Positions 18,341 through 29,736 of a stretch of 64,000 bases of DNA are shown here, one piece after another. This DNA comes from JAEUIE01 sp047602475. GTDB taxonomy: Bacteria; Planctomycetota; Planctomycetia; Gemmatales; HRBIN36. How positions within the stretch are numbered: the stretch's first letter is position 1; each line of letters starts with the position of its first letter. The position numbers were made by a program, and so were the translations under genes. The stretch is taken from assembly GCA_047602475.1 (NCBI GenBank), contig JASGHE010000003.1, positions 930,001 through 994,000 of the forward strand. The letters run 5' to 3'. Below the pieces are notes generated by a model, which was given only the letters and a program-made list of their open reading frames with translations, was not told the DNA's origin and made no database searches.

Positions 18341-20539
18341 ATGCCCCTCTTCGCCAACCTCTTCTACGAAGAATCCGCCTCAGGCATCATGCTGCGGGCG
18401 ATGCCGATCCTGCTCTTCGTCCTGGCTGTCTTCGCCATTGCCTATCGCTACTACTCGGCGTTCCTTGCTGCCAAAGTGCTGGCTCTCGACGATAAGAACA
18501 TCACTCCCGCTCACCGCTTCAAGGACGGCAAAGACTACGACCCCACCAACAAGTGGGTGCTCTTCGGCCATCACTTCGCCGCCATCAGCGGAGCAGGGCC
18601 CCTCATCGGCCCGGTGCTGGCGATCCAATATGGTTACGCTCCCGGTCTCCTTTGGCTCGTCGTCGGCGTCTGCCTGGCTGGGGCAGTGCAGGACATGATG
18701 GTTCTCGCCGGTTCCGTCCGCTGCAACGGCAAATCGCTCGGCGAAATGGCGAAGCAGGAACTGGGGCCATGGGCAAGTTACATTCTCTCCCTCGCCACCG
18801 TGGTGATCGTGATCCTCGCCCTCGCCGGCCTCGGCTTCGTCGTCGTCAAAGCGCTCGGCGGCGAGGAGGTGAAGTATGCGGAGGGGACAGTTATCTACAT
18901 ACCCAAGTCTATCCCTGCACTTCTTCCAGACTTCAATCAACCAAAACAGATGCGTCAAGTAAAGTTGCTTGATACCGTTGCCGTGGGCGACAAAACACTA
19001 GTGACCTTCCCTGGGAACTGCACCATTGCCTATCCAGGATTGAAACAGAATGTCAGGAGGGCTGAGGGCTTCAAGGTACTCGTTTCGGAAGTGAAATGGG
19101 TCGAACAAGGTGGCGTTAGACTTCCCGCCAACAGCATCGAACAAGTCCCCGGCTCCTCGTGGGGCCTCTTCACCATCGCCGCCACCATCCCCATCGCCTT
19201 CCTTGTCGGCTTCTACATGTACCGTCTTCGCCCCGGCAAGGTGCTCGAAGCCTCCATCCTCGGCGGCGTCCTTGTCATCGCCGCCACCATCGCCGGCGCC
19301 TGGATTCCCGGCTCGGTCCTCGAACCCTGGTTCTCCCTCACCAAGACGCAGACCGTCTGGGCCATATGCATCTATGGCTTCGTCGCCTCGGTGCTCCCCG
19401 TCTGGATGTTGCTCTTGCCCCGAGACTACATCTCCAGCTTCCTCAAGATCGGCACCATCGCCCTGCTCATCGTCGGCACCCTGCTCGCCAACCCGGTGCT
19501 CGCCCACCCACCCATCAACCCCGTCTTCCAGGAGGCAGGCCCCACGTTCAACGGCAGCCTGTTCCCCTTCGTCTTCATCTGCATCATGTGCGGGGCCATC
19601 TCCGGCTTCCATGCCCTCGTCTCGTCCGGCACCACGCCCAAGATGGTCGATAAGGAAACCCAGGTTCGCACCATCGGCTACGGAGCGATGTTGATGGAAG
19701 GCATCGTCGGCGTCATCGCCCTCATCGCCGCCGCCGCTCTGCCGGTGCCGCTCTATTACGACATCAACATTGCCCTCGCCGACGTGGGGAAGTATCAACC
19801 ACAACTGGTGAAACTCTACGATGACCTTGGCCTCAACACTCCCGCAGCGAAGGACCCGATGCATCAGGCCCAGGTCGAAAGCGTGCATCACCTCAACCTC
19901 GCCCAAGTCGAAGAGATGGTCGGCGGCGAAGCGCTCCGTGGCCGGACCGGCGGGGCAGTGACGCTTGCTGTCAGCATGGCCCTCATCTTCACCGAAGCTC
20001 TCAAGTGGACCGCTCTTCCCGTACAGGCGGTGGTGAAGTACTGGTACCACTTCGCCATCATGTTCGAGGCGCTCTTCATCCTTACCACCATCGACGCCGG
20101 CACCCGCATCGCCCGCTTCATCCTGCAAGACGCTTTGGGCAAGATCATCCCCAAGTTCGGCGAGACCAACTGGCTGCCCGGTTCCATCCTGGCCACGTTC
20201 CTCGTCACCCTCGGCTGGGGCTGGCTCGTCGCAGCAGGCTCAATTCAAACCATCTGGTCGATGTTCGGTATCGCCAATCAACTGCTAGCCGTCGCTGCCC
20301 TGGCCGTCGTCACCAGCATGCTCGTCAACCGAGGCAAAGGGCGCTACGCCTGGCTGACGCTACTCCCCATGCTCTTCGTCACCACGACGACGATGTACGC
20401 CGGCAGCCTGCTCATCCGCCGTTTCATGACCACCGACAACTGGCTCAACTTCGGCCTCACCCTCTTCGTCATGACCACCGTCGGCCTGCTACTGTTAATC
20501 GCCGCCGCCCATTGGCTCAAAGTGTTAATGAAGAAATAA
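18341..20539 (+). CDS. cstA: CstA-family carbon starvation / pyruvate-peptide transporter
   Basis: A 732-residue inner membrane protein with about 16 hydrophobic helices. Family motifs are clear: THAHRF-type segment (TPAHRFKDGKDYDPTNKW), GHHFAAISGAGPLIGPV, GAVQDMM, and FHALVSSGTTPKM. CstA proteins take up peptides or pyruvate during carbon limitation. A hydrophilic loop of about 85 residues (encoded at 18870-19130) with lower GC content separates two helices and is larger than in E. coli CstA. The ATG at 18341 opens a short hydrophilic leader; the next in-frame ATG at 18389 starts nearer the first helix. A long open frame on the opposite strand is a shadow. Confidence 0.88.
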   Translation: MPLFANLFYEESASGIMLRAMPILLFVLAVFAIAYRYYSAFLAAKVLALDDKNITPAHRFKDGKDYDPTNKWVLFGHHFAAISGAGPLIGPVLAIQYGYAPGLLWLVVGVCLAGAVQDMMVLAGSVRCNGKSLGEMAKQELGPWASYILSLATVVIVILALAGLGFVVVKALGGEEVKYAEGTVIYIPKSIPALLPDFNQPKQMRQVKLLDTVAVGDKTLVTFPGNCTIAYPGLKQNVRRAEGFKVLVSEVKWVEQGGVRLPANSIEQVPGSSWGLFTIAATIPIAFLVGFYMYRLRPGKVLEASILGGVLVIAATIAGAWIPGSVLEPWFSLTKTQTVWAICIYGFVASVLPVWMLLLPRDYISSFLKIGTIALLIVGTLLANPVLAHPPINPVFQEAGPTFNGSLFPFVFICIMCGAISGFHALVSSGTTPKMVDKETQVRTIGYGAMLMEGIVGVIALIAAAALPVPLYYDINIALADVGKYQPQLVKLYDDLGLNTPAAKDPMHQAQVESVHHLNLAQVEEMVGGEALRGRTGGAVTLAVSMALIFTEALKWTALPVQAVVKYWYHFAIMFEALFILTTIDAGTRIARFILQDALGKIIPKFGETNWLPGSILATFLVTLGWGWLVAAGSIQTIWSMFGIANQLLAVAALAVVTSMLVNRGKGRYAWLTLLPMLFVTTTTMYAGSLLIRRFMTTDNWLNFGLTLFVMTTVGLLLLIAAAHWLKVLMKK

Positions 20540-20542
20540 CAT

Positions 20543-20686
20543 CTCGTTCCCAGGCTCCGCCTGGGAACGCACTGCAATGGAGGCTCTGCCTCAAGTGATC
20601 TAACGGAGACAGGCTAACTTCTCCCGCTCTCGCAGCGAGGCGGAGCCTCGCTTTCAGTGCGTTCCCAGGCGGAGCCAGGGAACGAG
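20543..20686. repeat. Dispersed four-arm inverted repeat, family B
   Basis: Unit of the form CTCGTTCCCAGGCTCCGCC ... GAGGCTCTGCCTC ... GAGGCGGAGCCTCG ... complement of the first arm, able to form a cruciform. Further copies at 21833-21971, 23967-24104, 25006-25143 and a half copy from 38240. Confidence 0.85.
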
Positions 20687-20691
20687 AAGTC

Positions 20692-21768
20692 TTACCAATT
20701 CCTCAACATCTGCTGCAACTCCACAATCAACCGCTGCCGATCCCGGTAGATCACCACGAGAATCTCCGTCAGCTTCTTCTCCAACCCTTCCCAGATTGGC
20801 ATCTCCTGAGCCAGTGGCGGCGAAGCGTCTTTGCCGATCTGCGTCAGAATCGTCTTCCGTTTGACGCCGAGCGCCTTGATGCGATCCTTCAGGCACGGAT
20901 GAGTATCGAACACGCCGGTTTCCTGCTTCCATGCTTTGGTGAACGCTTCTTCCCAATCGACGATGCTCATGCTGCGGGCCCGCATCTTGAGTTCGGTGAA
21001 GACACTCTCCCCCTGCTTGTGATGCATGGCCATCGAAGTCCCAATCGATTCCATGCTCGACCAGGGAATGCGGTGAATGGTGTCGATCAGGGCCAGCGTC
21101 AGGGCCGTCTCCTTCTTGCCCATCACCTCTGCCGCCTGGGCGTCGGCGGCGTACTCCTGCTCCCGGCTCGATGCGTAGAGTGCCAGCAGCAGCAGTTGAT
21201 GATAGCCCCGTATCACCCACGTCAGCGGATTGATCAGCAGCCACGATTGTCGAGCGAACCATGTTTCGAGATGGTTGATGCTGTCGCCATACCGGGCGAC
21301 ATACCGCGACTCGCTGGTATCGCCGCCGGCAAAGTGGGCCAGTTCGTGAGTGATGATCGCCAGCAGGCTCTTCTTCGGAATGCAGGCCAGGGCAAACCCA
21401 TCAATCCGCAGCACCTTCTTGCCCGCATCATCGTCATACACGCTGGCGACTTCGCCGATGGTGAGTTCATACCGATCCGGCACGGGCAGTTCAGCCTCCT
21501 TGGCCAGCGCCGCTATATACTGGGGCAACGGTTCGAGTGCCATCGGCTTGAGCGCTATGACGTGTGGCTCCTCTTCTTGCTGAGGCCTCCGAATCGCCCG
21601 CCACGCCGCCACGATGGCAACGAGGAACAGCACGATCACCAGAGCAAAGGCGGGTATCATGAGGATGATCGAGAACTGATACCCACGAAACTCCCACAAT
21701 ACCCATGCACAAAAAGCGACCGACGCCGCCAGGATCAGCAGCATGAACGGAATGTAAGCCGCCAGCAT
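20692..21768 (-). CDS. M48-family membrane metalloprotease
   Basis: A 358-residue zinc endopeptidase of the HtpX/Ste24 type. Two N-terminal hydrophobic helices (residues 1-55) are followed by the catalytic domain with HELAH as the zinc-binding and catalytic motif, and the third ligand glutamate in SREQEYAADAQA. It should degrade misfolded membrane proteins at the inner membrane. The open frame extends upstream to 21867, but that part is translated from a family B repeat, so I start at the ATG at 21768; a GTG at 21795 is an alternative. The gene is flanked by family B repeats on both sides. Confidence 0.85.
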   Translation of the reverse strand: MLAAYIPFMLLILAASVAFCAWVLWEFRGYQFSIILMIPAFALVIVLFLVAIVAAWRAIRRPQQEEEPHVIALKPMALEPLPQYIAALAKEAELPVPDRYELTIGEVASVYDDDAGKKVLRIDGFALACIPKKSLLAIITHELAHFAGGDTSESRYVARYGDSINHLETWFARQSWLLINPLTWVIRGYHQLLLLALYASSREQEYAADAQAAEVMGKKETALTLALIDTIHRIPWSSMESIGTSMAMHHKQGESVFTELKMRARSMSIVDWEEAFTKAWKQETGVFDTHPCLKDRIKALGVKRKTILTQIGKDASPPLAQEMPIWEGLEKKLTEILVVIYRDRQRLIVELQQMLRNW

Positions 21769-21832
21769 GAATCGAAAAAGTGTTCGATAGGGCACGAGTA
21801 GTTCTCTGTATTTAGCCCCCGGCTCTTCACCC

Positions 21833-21971
21833 CTCGTTCCCAGGCTCCGCCTGGGAACGCACTGCAACTGAGGCTCTGCCTCAAGTGAATCAAGCGGTGA
21901 CTGGTTTCATGTCTCCGCAGCGAGGCGGAGCCTCGCATCCAGTGCGTTCCCAGGCGGAGCCTGGGAACGAG
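21833..21971. repeat. Dispersed inverted repeat, family B
   Basis: Full four-arm unit between the convergently spaced M48 and CocE genes. Next to it (21812-21828) is a TTAGCCCCCGGCTCTTC motif that reappears at 52313-52329. Confidence 0.85.
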
Positions 21972-21975
21972 AAGG

Positions 21976-23889
21976 TTATTTCAACACCCGCACCACAATC
22001 TTCGACCCATTCTCCGCGAAGTGATACACCCGGTGCGTCGCCTTCTGGAAATCGGCTTCCTTGGCGTGGTAGATATCACAGAACGTCTGCGGGTTGCGGT
22101 CGACCAGCGGGAACCAACTGCTCTGCACCTGCACCATCAGCTTGTGCCCGGGGCGGATGGTGTGGAAGATGTCGGGCATGGTGAACTTCACCTGCGTCGG
22201 CTTGCCGGGCACGAACGCTTCGGGCTTCTCGAAGCTGTTGCGGAACTTGCCGCGCATCACATCGCCCCGGAGGAGTTGCTGATACCCCCCCATGCGGACG
22301 TTGGCCGGGTTCGGATCGGGGTCAGTCGCATCGTCGGGATAGACATCGATGATCTTCACGATCCAGTCCGCATCGGTGCCGGTGGTCGAGACGACAAGTT
22401 CCACTTCGATCGGCCCGGCGATGGTGAGATCTCCTCCCATCACTGGAGTTTGATAAGTCAGCACATCGGTGCGTCGGCTGGCAAAACGCTGATCTGCGAT
22501 CATGTATTCTCGATCCATGCCAATACCGATCTTGTCGATGTAGGGCACAGGCTTGGCCGGGTCGCTGAGGAACTCGTCGAAACTCTTATCGGACTGTGGA
22601 TAGTTCGCCGTAATAATGTGAGCACTACCAAGTCGGCCATTTGCATATAGGCCAAACTCTTGAAGTCGTCCAGGTGGTGGCCAGGTCTCAAACTTCCGCC
22701 ACTGGTTCGTCCCCGTCTCAAACACCCACGCCCCTGGTGCTGCCCACTCACCCTTTCCTTGTAGATGATGCTGGAAGAACGGGAACTGAATCTTGTCCCG
22801 GTAGTACTCACCGGTCTTGGCATTGAACTTGACGTTGCCCAGGCTGTCGCCGTCGCCCCGGTTCCAGCCGCCATGCACCCACGGCCCCATGACCAACGTG
22901 TTGCCCGGCTTGGGTTCTACTCGCTTGCCGACATGCAGAGCCCCGAACAGGTTCTCCGCATCGTACCAGCCGCCCACCGTCAGCACCGCCGGCTTGACAT
23001 CCTTGTTGATGTACTGCCGAATGTTCTTGCTCTTCCAGAAGTCGTCGTAGGTGCCATGGTCCATCATCTCGTTCCAGAAGGCGACCTGGCCTTTGAGGAA
23101 GAGCTTGTCGGCATAACTGAGCGACCCCATGCGGAGGAAGAAGTCGTACCCATCGGGGGTGCCATGATCGAACGACATGTAAGGGAACTTCGTCGTAGGC
23201 TCCGGACGTGGCTTGCCAAAGTTGGCCAGGAAGTTGAAGCAGTGCGGCAGGAACAGCGCCCCATTATGATGGAAGTCGTCGCCGATGAACCAATCAGTGA
23301 CCGGAGCCTGGGGCGAAACCGCCTTGAGGGCAGGGTGGGCATCGATCATCCCTGCAGCGGTGTAGAAGCCCGGATAACTGATGCCCCACTGACCGACCCG
23401 CCCATTATGATTGGGCACATTCTTGATCAGCCATTCGATGGTGTCGTAGGTATCGCTGCTTTCATCGACATCGGTCTTGCTCTTCTTGTTGGCGATGTGC
23501 GGCGTCATGTTGACGAAGTCACCTTCCGACATCCACCGCCCACGCACATCCTGATTGACGAAGTTGTACCCTTCCTTATCAAAAGCCGGCGATGGCCCCA
23601 GCCGATTGCGGTACTTGTCGATGCCGTACGGCCCCACGCTGTAGGGCGTACGCATCAACATGATCGGATAAGGCCGGCCGTCATCCTTAGGCCGATAGAT
23701 GGAAGTGAACAACTTCTTCCCATCCCGCATCGGCACCATCACCTCGTACTTGGTGTAGTTAGCAAGCACATACTCAGCGTGCTGCTTCTCATCCTCCGTA
23801 GGAACCGGCGCCTGCCGATTACGAGGGGCTTGAGCCAGGGTTGTGGTGGCAAAGGTGAGTAAGAGAGCGAGAACAAAGAGGCGTTTCAT
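21976..23889 (-). CDS. CocE/NonD-family secreted hydrolase
   Basis: A 637-residue exported serine hydrolase. A signal peptide (MKRLFVLALLLTFATTTLA) is followed by the alpha/beta-hydrolase core with the nucleophile S171 in GQWGISYPGF, a late acid (GGWYDAEN) and a histidine (GPWVHGGWN), then a jelly-roll C-terminal domain typical of X-Pro dipeptidyl-peptidase (S15)/cocaine esterase proteins. Length is typical of the family. It probably cleaves an ester or amide in the periplasm; the substrate is unknown. It is a single gene, with family B repeats at both ends. Confidence 0.9.
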   Translation of the reverse strand: MKRLFVLALLLTFATTTLAQAPRNRQAPVPTEDEKQHAEYVLANYTKYEVMVPMRDGKKLFTSIYRPKDDGRPYPIMLMRTPYSVGPYGIDKYRNRLGPSPAFDKEGYNFVNQDVRGRWMSEGDFVNMTPHIANKKSKTDVDESSDTYDTIEWLIKNVPNHNGRVGQWGISYPGFYTAAGMIDAHPALKAVSPQAPVTDWFIGDDFHHNGALFLPHCFNFLANFGKPRPEPTTKFPYMSFDHGTPDGYDFFLRMGSLSYADKLFLKGQVAFWNEMMDHGTYDDFWKSKNIRQYINKDVKPAVLTVGGWYDAENLFGALHVGKRVEPKPGNTLVMGPWVHGGWNRGDGDSLGNVKFNAKTGEYYRDKIQFPFFQHHLQGKGEWAAPGAWVFETGTNQWRKFETWPPPGRLQEFGLYANGRLGSAHIITANYPQSDKSFDEFLSDPAKPVPYIDKIGIGMDREYMIADQRFASRRTDVLTYQTPVMGGDLTIAGPIEVELVVSTTGTDADWIVKIIDVYPDDATDPDPNPANVRMGGYQQLLRGDVMRGKFRNSFEKPEAFVPGKPTQVKFTMPDIFHTIRPGHKLMVQVQSSWFPLVDRNPQTFCDIYHAKEADFQKATHRVYHFAENGSKIVVRVLK

Positions 23890-23966
23890 GAGTCATCCCA
23901 ACAAAAGTGCGATGGGCACATGATAAGAGATGGAAGAGGTGATGAGCAATCAGAAAACATTGTGAT

Positions 23967-24104
23967 CTCGTTCCCAGGCTCCGCCTGGGAACGCCATGCA
24001 ACGGAGGCTCTGCATCAAGAGTTCATGCTGTGACTGGAATCTTGCCCCCGCCGCGAGGCGGAGCCTCGTTTCCAGTGCGTTCCCAGGCAGAGCCTGGGAA
24101 CGAG
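23967..24104. repeat. Dispersed inverted repeat, family B
   Basis: Full unit upstream of the CocE gene and directly downstream of the GNAT toxin gene. Confidence 0.85.
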
Positions 24105-24113
24105 GTGAAGGAA

Positions 24114-24635
24114 CTAACTCTCCAGCATCGCTTCCAGTCTGGCGTAGCTGAGAAACAACCGCATAGGCTGTTCAGGCATCTCTTCAAACTGCCAATGCTG
24201 ATAGAACTCTTTCGCTTCTTGAGTCAGGCAGTCCAAAACCACGGCAACAAAGGGCAACGATGAACTGGCCATAAAACAATCAGTCAAAGCCCTGGCAAAC
24301 AGGCGCTTGCCCAAACCTTGTCCCTGGTATTTTTGGTCAATTCCCAGCCAGGCAACAACAGCGACAGGCAATGGGCGTTGTGGCAACTGCCGCGTTACCT
24401 CTTCAGGAAGATCGGAGAAGTCGATGGCTTTCGAGGCCAGGGAATAGAAGCCGGCGATCTGACGATTTGGATCGAGAAGCAGCGTTGTCGAAGTAAGACA
24501 TTTGTCGGCGTTCTGTAACGCCTTGGTCTGTAACCACGCATCAACCGCTGGTTCACCTGAGACGAAATGCTTGCGTGGATGTTGTTTCCGGATGAACTCC
24601 AACGTGAATCCATCCGGAAAGATAATGTCTTTCAT
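24114..24635 (-). CDS. GNAT acetyltransferase toxin (AtaT/TacT-like)
   Basis: A 173-residue GNAT-fold protein. The acetyl-CoA pyrophosphate-binding loop is visible as QKYQGQGLGKRLFARAL, preceded by the strand VAVVAWLGID. Toxins of this kind block translation by acetylating charged tRNAs. The start at 24635 gives a four-base ATGA overlap with the stop of the DUF1778-type antitoxin gene, the standard arrangement for these pairs. Conserved hydrophobic residues and the late tyrosine (LFLSYARLE) fit the family. tRNA specificity cannot be read from the sequence. Confidence 0.88.
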   Translation of the reverse strand: MKDIIFPDGFTLEFIRKQHPRKHFVSGEPAVDAWLQTKALQNADKCLTSTTLLLDPNRQIAGFYSLASKAIDFSDLPEEVTRQLPQRPLPVAVVAWLGIDQKYQGQGLGKRLFARALTDCFMASSSLPFVAVVLDCLTQEAKEFYQHWQFEEMPEQPMRLFLSYARLEAMLES

Positions 24636-24931
24636 GCTTCGCCACGCATGATGGCTCCCAGTTGGCGCTGAGCAGGCGTTAACTTCACCGGAGCATGAAG
24701 AGCCTCCCAAAAGGCTTTTTGTCCTTCGGGGGAGAGCACAATCATCCCTTGCTTAGCTGCCTGCACTTCACGTCGGGCTTGGGGTACAGCCACCTGACGC
24801 ACATAGTCACTCAAACTCAAGTGCCGGAGCTTGGCTGCCTCGTTCAGTTGGGCCTTGCTTTGATGGTCCAGGCGGATCATCAGAGTAGTGTTGGAGAGTT
24901 TCTTACGCTGCTTGGGGGCTTTTGTCTTCAT
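24632..24931 (-). CDS. DUF1778-type antitoxin
   Basis: A 99-residue protein with a ribbon-helix-helix N-terminus (TTLMIRLDHQSKAQLNEAAK) followed by SLSDYVRQVAV and an extended C-terminal arm (MIVLSPEGQKAFWEALHAP) that should bind the acetyltransferase. It is expected to repress its own promoter. The ATG at 24931 was chosen because the longer frame has no better start and the palindromic operator lies just upstream. Coupled to the toxin by a four-base overlap. Confidence 0.88.
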   Translation of the reverse strand: MKTKAPKQRKKLSNTTLMIRLDHQSKAQLNEAAKLRHLSLSDYVRQVAVPQARREVQAAKQGMIVLSPEGQKAFWEALHAPVKLTPAQRQLGAIMRGEA

Positions 24932-24940
24932 GTTATGATT

Positions 24941-24959
24941 GTATTGCAATCTGCAATAC
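24941..24959. promoter_or_regulatory. Palindromic operator of the GNAT/DUF1778 pair
   Basis: Perfect inverted repeat GTATTGCA-ATC-TGCAATAC nine bases upstream of the antitoxin ATG. It is placed as expected for autoregulation by the ribbon-helix-helix antitoxin. Confidence 0.7.
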
Positions 24960-25005
24960 CATGTCAAGATGATAGCTGGCTCCTGATTCCAGGCTCACCC
25001 TTATT

Positions 25006-25143
25006 CTCGTTCCCAGGCTCCGCCTGAGAACGCCATGTAACGGAGGCTCTGCCTCAAGTGAACAAGCGGAGACTGGTTTCTTGTCCCCGCCGCGAGGCGG
25101 AGCCTCGCCTCCAGTGCGTACCCAGGCGGAGCCTGCGAACGAG
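25006..25143. repeat. Dispersed inverted repeat, family B
   Basis: Full unit between the toxin-antitoxin promoter and gyrA, with a few mismatches to the other copies. Confidence 0.85.
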
Positions 25144-25237
25144 GGTTATTTCCATGATTCAGCATGGCTACCCAGTTCCGAACCCCTAAAATATCCGTCC
25201 GTTTCTGAACGCGAATGTCCGCAGAGCCAGAGGTTCT

Positions 25238-27967
<2,730 letters not shown>

Positions 27968-28130
27968 AAACAGTGCAGTAATCTACGAAATAGCGGGAAT
28001 AAACTTACATACACTCAGACCTCATTTTCTTTGAAATTCTGGTTGTATTGTTTTGAAGGTTAGACTAAGATGCTAATTGCTCGTTAATGTTACGAGCATG
28101 TTTCTTCTTTCCGTTTTCTGGAGGACAGGT

Positions 28131-29324
28131 ATGTTGCACACTGCTTTGCCTAAGTCAGGCAAGCGTCGTTCAGCGTTCACGCTGATCGAGCTCCTCGTGG
28201 TCATCGCAATCATCGCGTTGCTGATGGCACTTCTGCTGCCGGCCATTCAAAAGGTCCGCGAAGCAGCTAACAAGATGTTGTGCGCCAGCAATCTGCGTCA
28301 GATCGCAATTGCCGCCCACAACTACCACAACGATTACAATCGTTTGCCTCCGGGCACCTTGGGCTCATCCCCAGGCGGTCTGTACAATGGCGGTATCACC
28401 TGGCAGGGTACCGGCGTGTTGTCACACCTCCTTCCTTACATGGAAGGTGACAACATCTACAAGATCTGCATCCAGCGAACCGGCTTGAATGGTATCGGTT
28501 ATTTCGATATCAAGCGTGGCGGTGCCTGGACGCTCACTACTGATCAGGCCGGCCACTGGTCCAATGATCCACCAGCTACCCCCACCGGTTTGACTGGTTG
28601 CTGGACCGCCGCACAGTATCGTATCAAGGCCTACCTGTGCCCCTCAGACGATGCTGACACTGCCGATGTTTCCGCTCCTGTTCCTCCCAGCACCTTCAGT
28701 GGCGTGCTCTGGTGGGAAATCGCTTATCCTCCAGGCTACGCCGCCGGCGCTGCCCTGGTCTCTTGGGCCTTCTCTCCTCCAGACAGCAACTCGCCTGCTG
28801 GCCGTACCAACTACGTTGGCGTCGCTGGTGTGTTCGGCAACAACCTGCCCAGCACTGTGGTCAGCAACGTCGATATCTCCCGCTACGGTGGTATCCTCGA
28901 TAACCGCAGCAAGCTGACCCTCGGTCAGTTGACCGTTCAGGACGGTACTGCTAACACCCTCATGTTTGGTGAAACCCTTGGTGGTCAGGGTATCGGTATT
29001 CGTACCGGCGTTCCTGGCTGGTTTGCCGCTGGCAGCCTCATCACCTATTGGGGTATCGGTCGTCCTACCCTCGTTGGCATTAATCCCGCCACCGGTGGTA
29101 ACTACACCGCTTCCACCGATCCTTACGGTGCAAACCGCGTCCGTTTCAGCGCCCGTCACTCTGCTGGTGCCCAGTTCGCCTACGGCGATGCACACGTCGG
29201 CACCGTTCGCTTTGGCCAGACCGGCAATCGCACGGTTGGTGCCAACGGCGACTGGTTGATCCTCAACCAGCTGGCTGGCCGCAAAGACGGTGACAATATC
29301 GACACTTCCTCCATCGTCGACTAG
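28131..29324 (+). CDS. DUF1559 prepilin-like (type II secretion pseudopilin) protein
   Basis: A 397-residue protein with a type III signal/prepilin N-terminus: basic leader KSGKRRSA, cleavage expected before F16, glutamate at +5 (FTLIE), and one long hydrophobic helix (LLVVIAIIALLMALLLPAI). The position before cleavage is alanine and not the usual glycine. The body (KVREAANKMLCASNLRQIAIAAHNYH, ending FAYGDAHVGTVRFG) matches the DUF1559/SBP_bac_10-type family that is greatly expanded in planctomycetes. A ribosome binding site GGAGGACAG precedes ATG 28131. The upstream 160 bases are AT-rich and likely hold its promoter. A terminator and a lipoprotein gene follow. Confidence 0.92.
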   Translation: MLHTALPKSGKRRSAFTLIELLVVIAIIALLMALLLPAIQKVREAANKMLCASNLRQIAIAAHNYHNDYNRLPPGTLGSSPGGLYNGGITWQGTGVLSHLLPYMEGDNIYKICIQRTGLNGIGYFDIKRGGAWTLTTDQAGHWSNDPPATPTGLTGCWTAAQYRIKAYLCPSDDADTADVSAPVPPSTFSGVLWWEIAYPPGYAAGAALVSWAFSPPDSNSPAGRTNYVGVAGVFGNNLPSTVVSNVDISRYGGILDNRSKLTLGQLTVQDGTANTLMFGETLGGQGIGIRTGVPGWFAAGSLITYWGIGRPTLVGINPATGGNYTASTDPYGANRVRFSARHSAGAQFAYGDAHVGTVRFGQTGNRTVGANGDWLILNQLAGRKDGDNIDTSSIVD

Positions 29325-29340
29325 TCATTGGTAAATCTTC

Positions 29341-29377
29341 AGCCTGGTTGAGTACTCGGTATTCAACCAGGCTTTTT
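29341..29377 (+). terminator. Terminator/attenuator after the DUF1559 gene
   Basis: Perfect 11-base stem AGCCTGGTTGA / TCAACCAGGCT followed by a T run. It sits 30 bases before a small lipoprotein gene, so read-through may control that gene. Confidence 0.85.
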
Positions 29378-29406
29378 CTTAGTCCTCACTCTCGCAAGGT
29401 ATTCAC

Positions 29407-29562
29407 ATGCTTTACACTCGCTTAGTTTCCCTCCTTGTGCTCTGCTGCCTGGTTGGCGGGTTGGTTGGCTGCAACAGCAAAGCTCAGATCGCCCCGACTG
29501 GCACTGTCAAGGCTCTGCAAAATACCAAGCCGGGTAACACCGTAGACAAGCTCGATCCATAA
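29407..29562 (+). CDS. Small lipoprotein (51 residues)
   Basis: A short gene with a complete lipoprotein signal: MLYTRLVSLLVLCCLVG then the lipobox LVGC with the lipidated cysteine at 22. The mature peptide is only 30 residues and contains IAPTGTVKAL. It is paralogous to the 49-residue gene at 30412-30561 (shared CNSKAQ-[IF]-APTGTVKAL). A membrane-surface role is inferred; the function is unknown. It lies in the same direction as the DUF1559 gene and after its terminator. Confidence 0.8.
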   Translation: MLYTRLVSLLVLCCLVGGLVGCNSKAQIAPTGTVKALQNTKPGNTVDKLDP

Positions 29563-29600
29563 GCTGCAACGCTCATTGGTTTCTGTGCGTTTATGATGAT

Positions 29601-29632
29601 GCCCTCTCTCGAAAAAAGAGTGGGCTGTTTTT
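29601..29632 (+). terminator. Rho-independent terminator after the 51-residue lipoprotein
   Basis: Stem GCCCTCTCT / AGAGTGGGC (one T mismatch on each side) with loop CGAAAAA, followed by TGTTTTT. Confidence 0.75.
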
Positions 29633-29736
29633 ACGCTAACGTATCACATACAGTCAGCGCATCAGAGCATATCGGCAAACAAAGGTTTCCGGTATGCTTT
29701 TTTTGCACTCCTGGTCACCTTCTGAGGAAGCACTGA

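Noticed and set aside
18998..20128. Open frame of 376 codons on the minus strand
   Set aside because: It is opposite cstA; it is a string of Glu, Asp and Gly without hydrophobic order and has no ribosome binding site.
20543..25143. Repeats resembling a CRISPR array
   Set aside because: The units are 130-145 bases long, scattered over several genes, and have no regular short spacers or cas genes.
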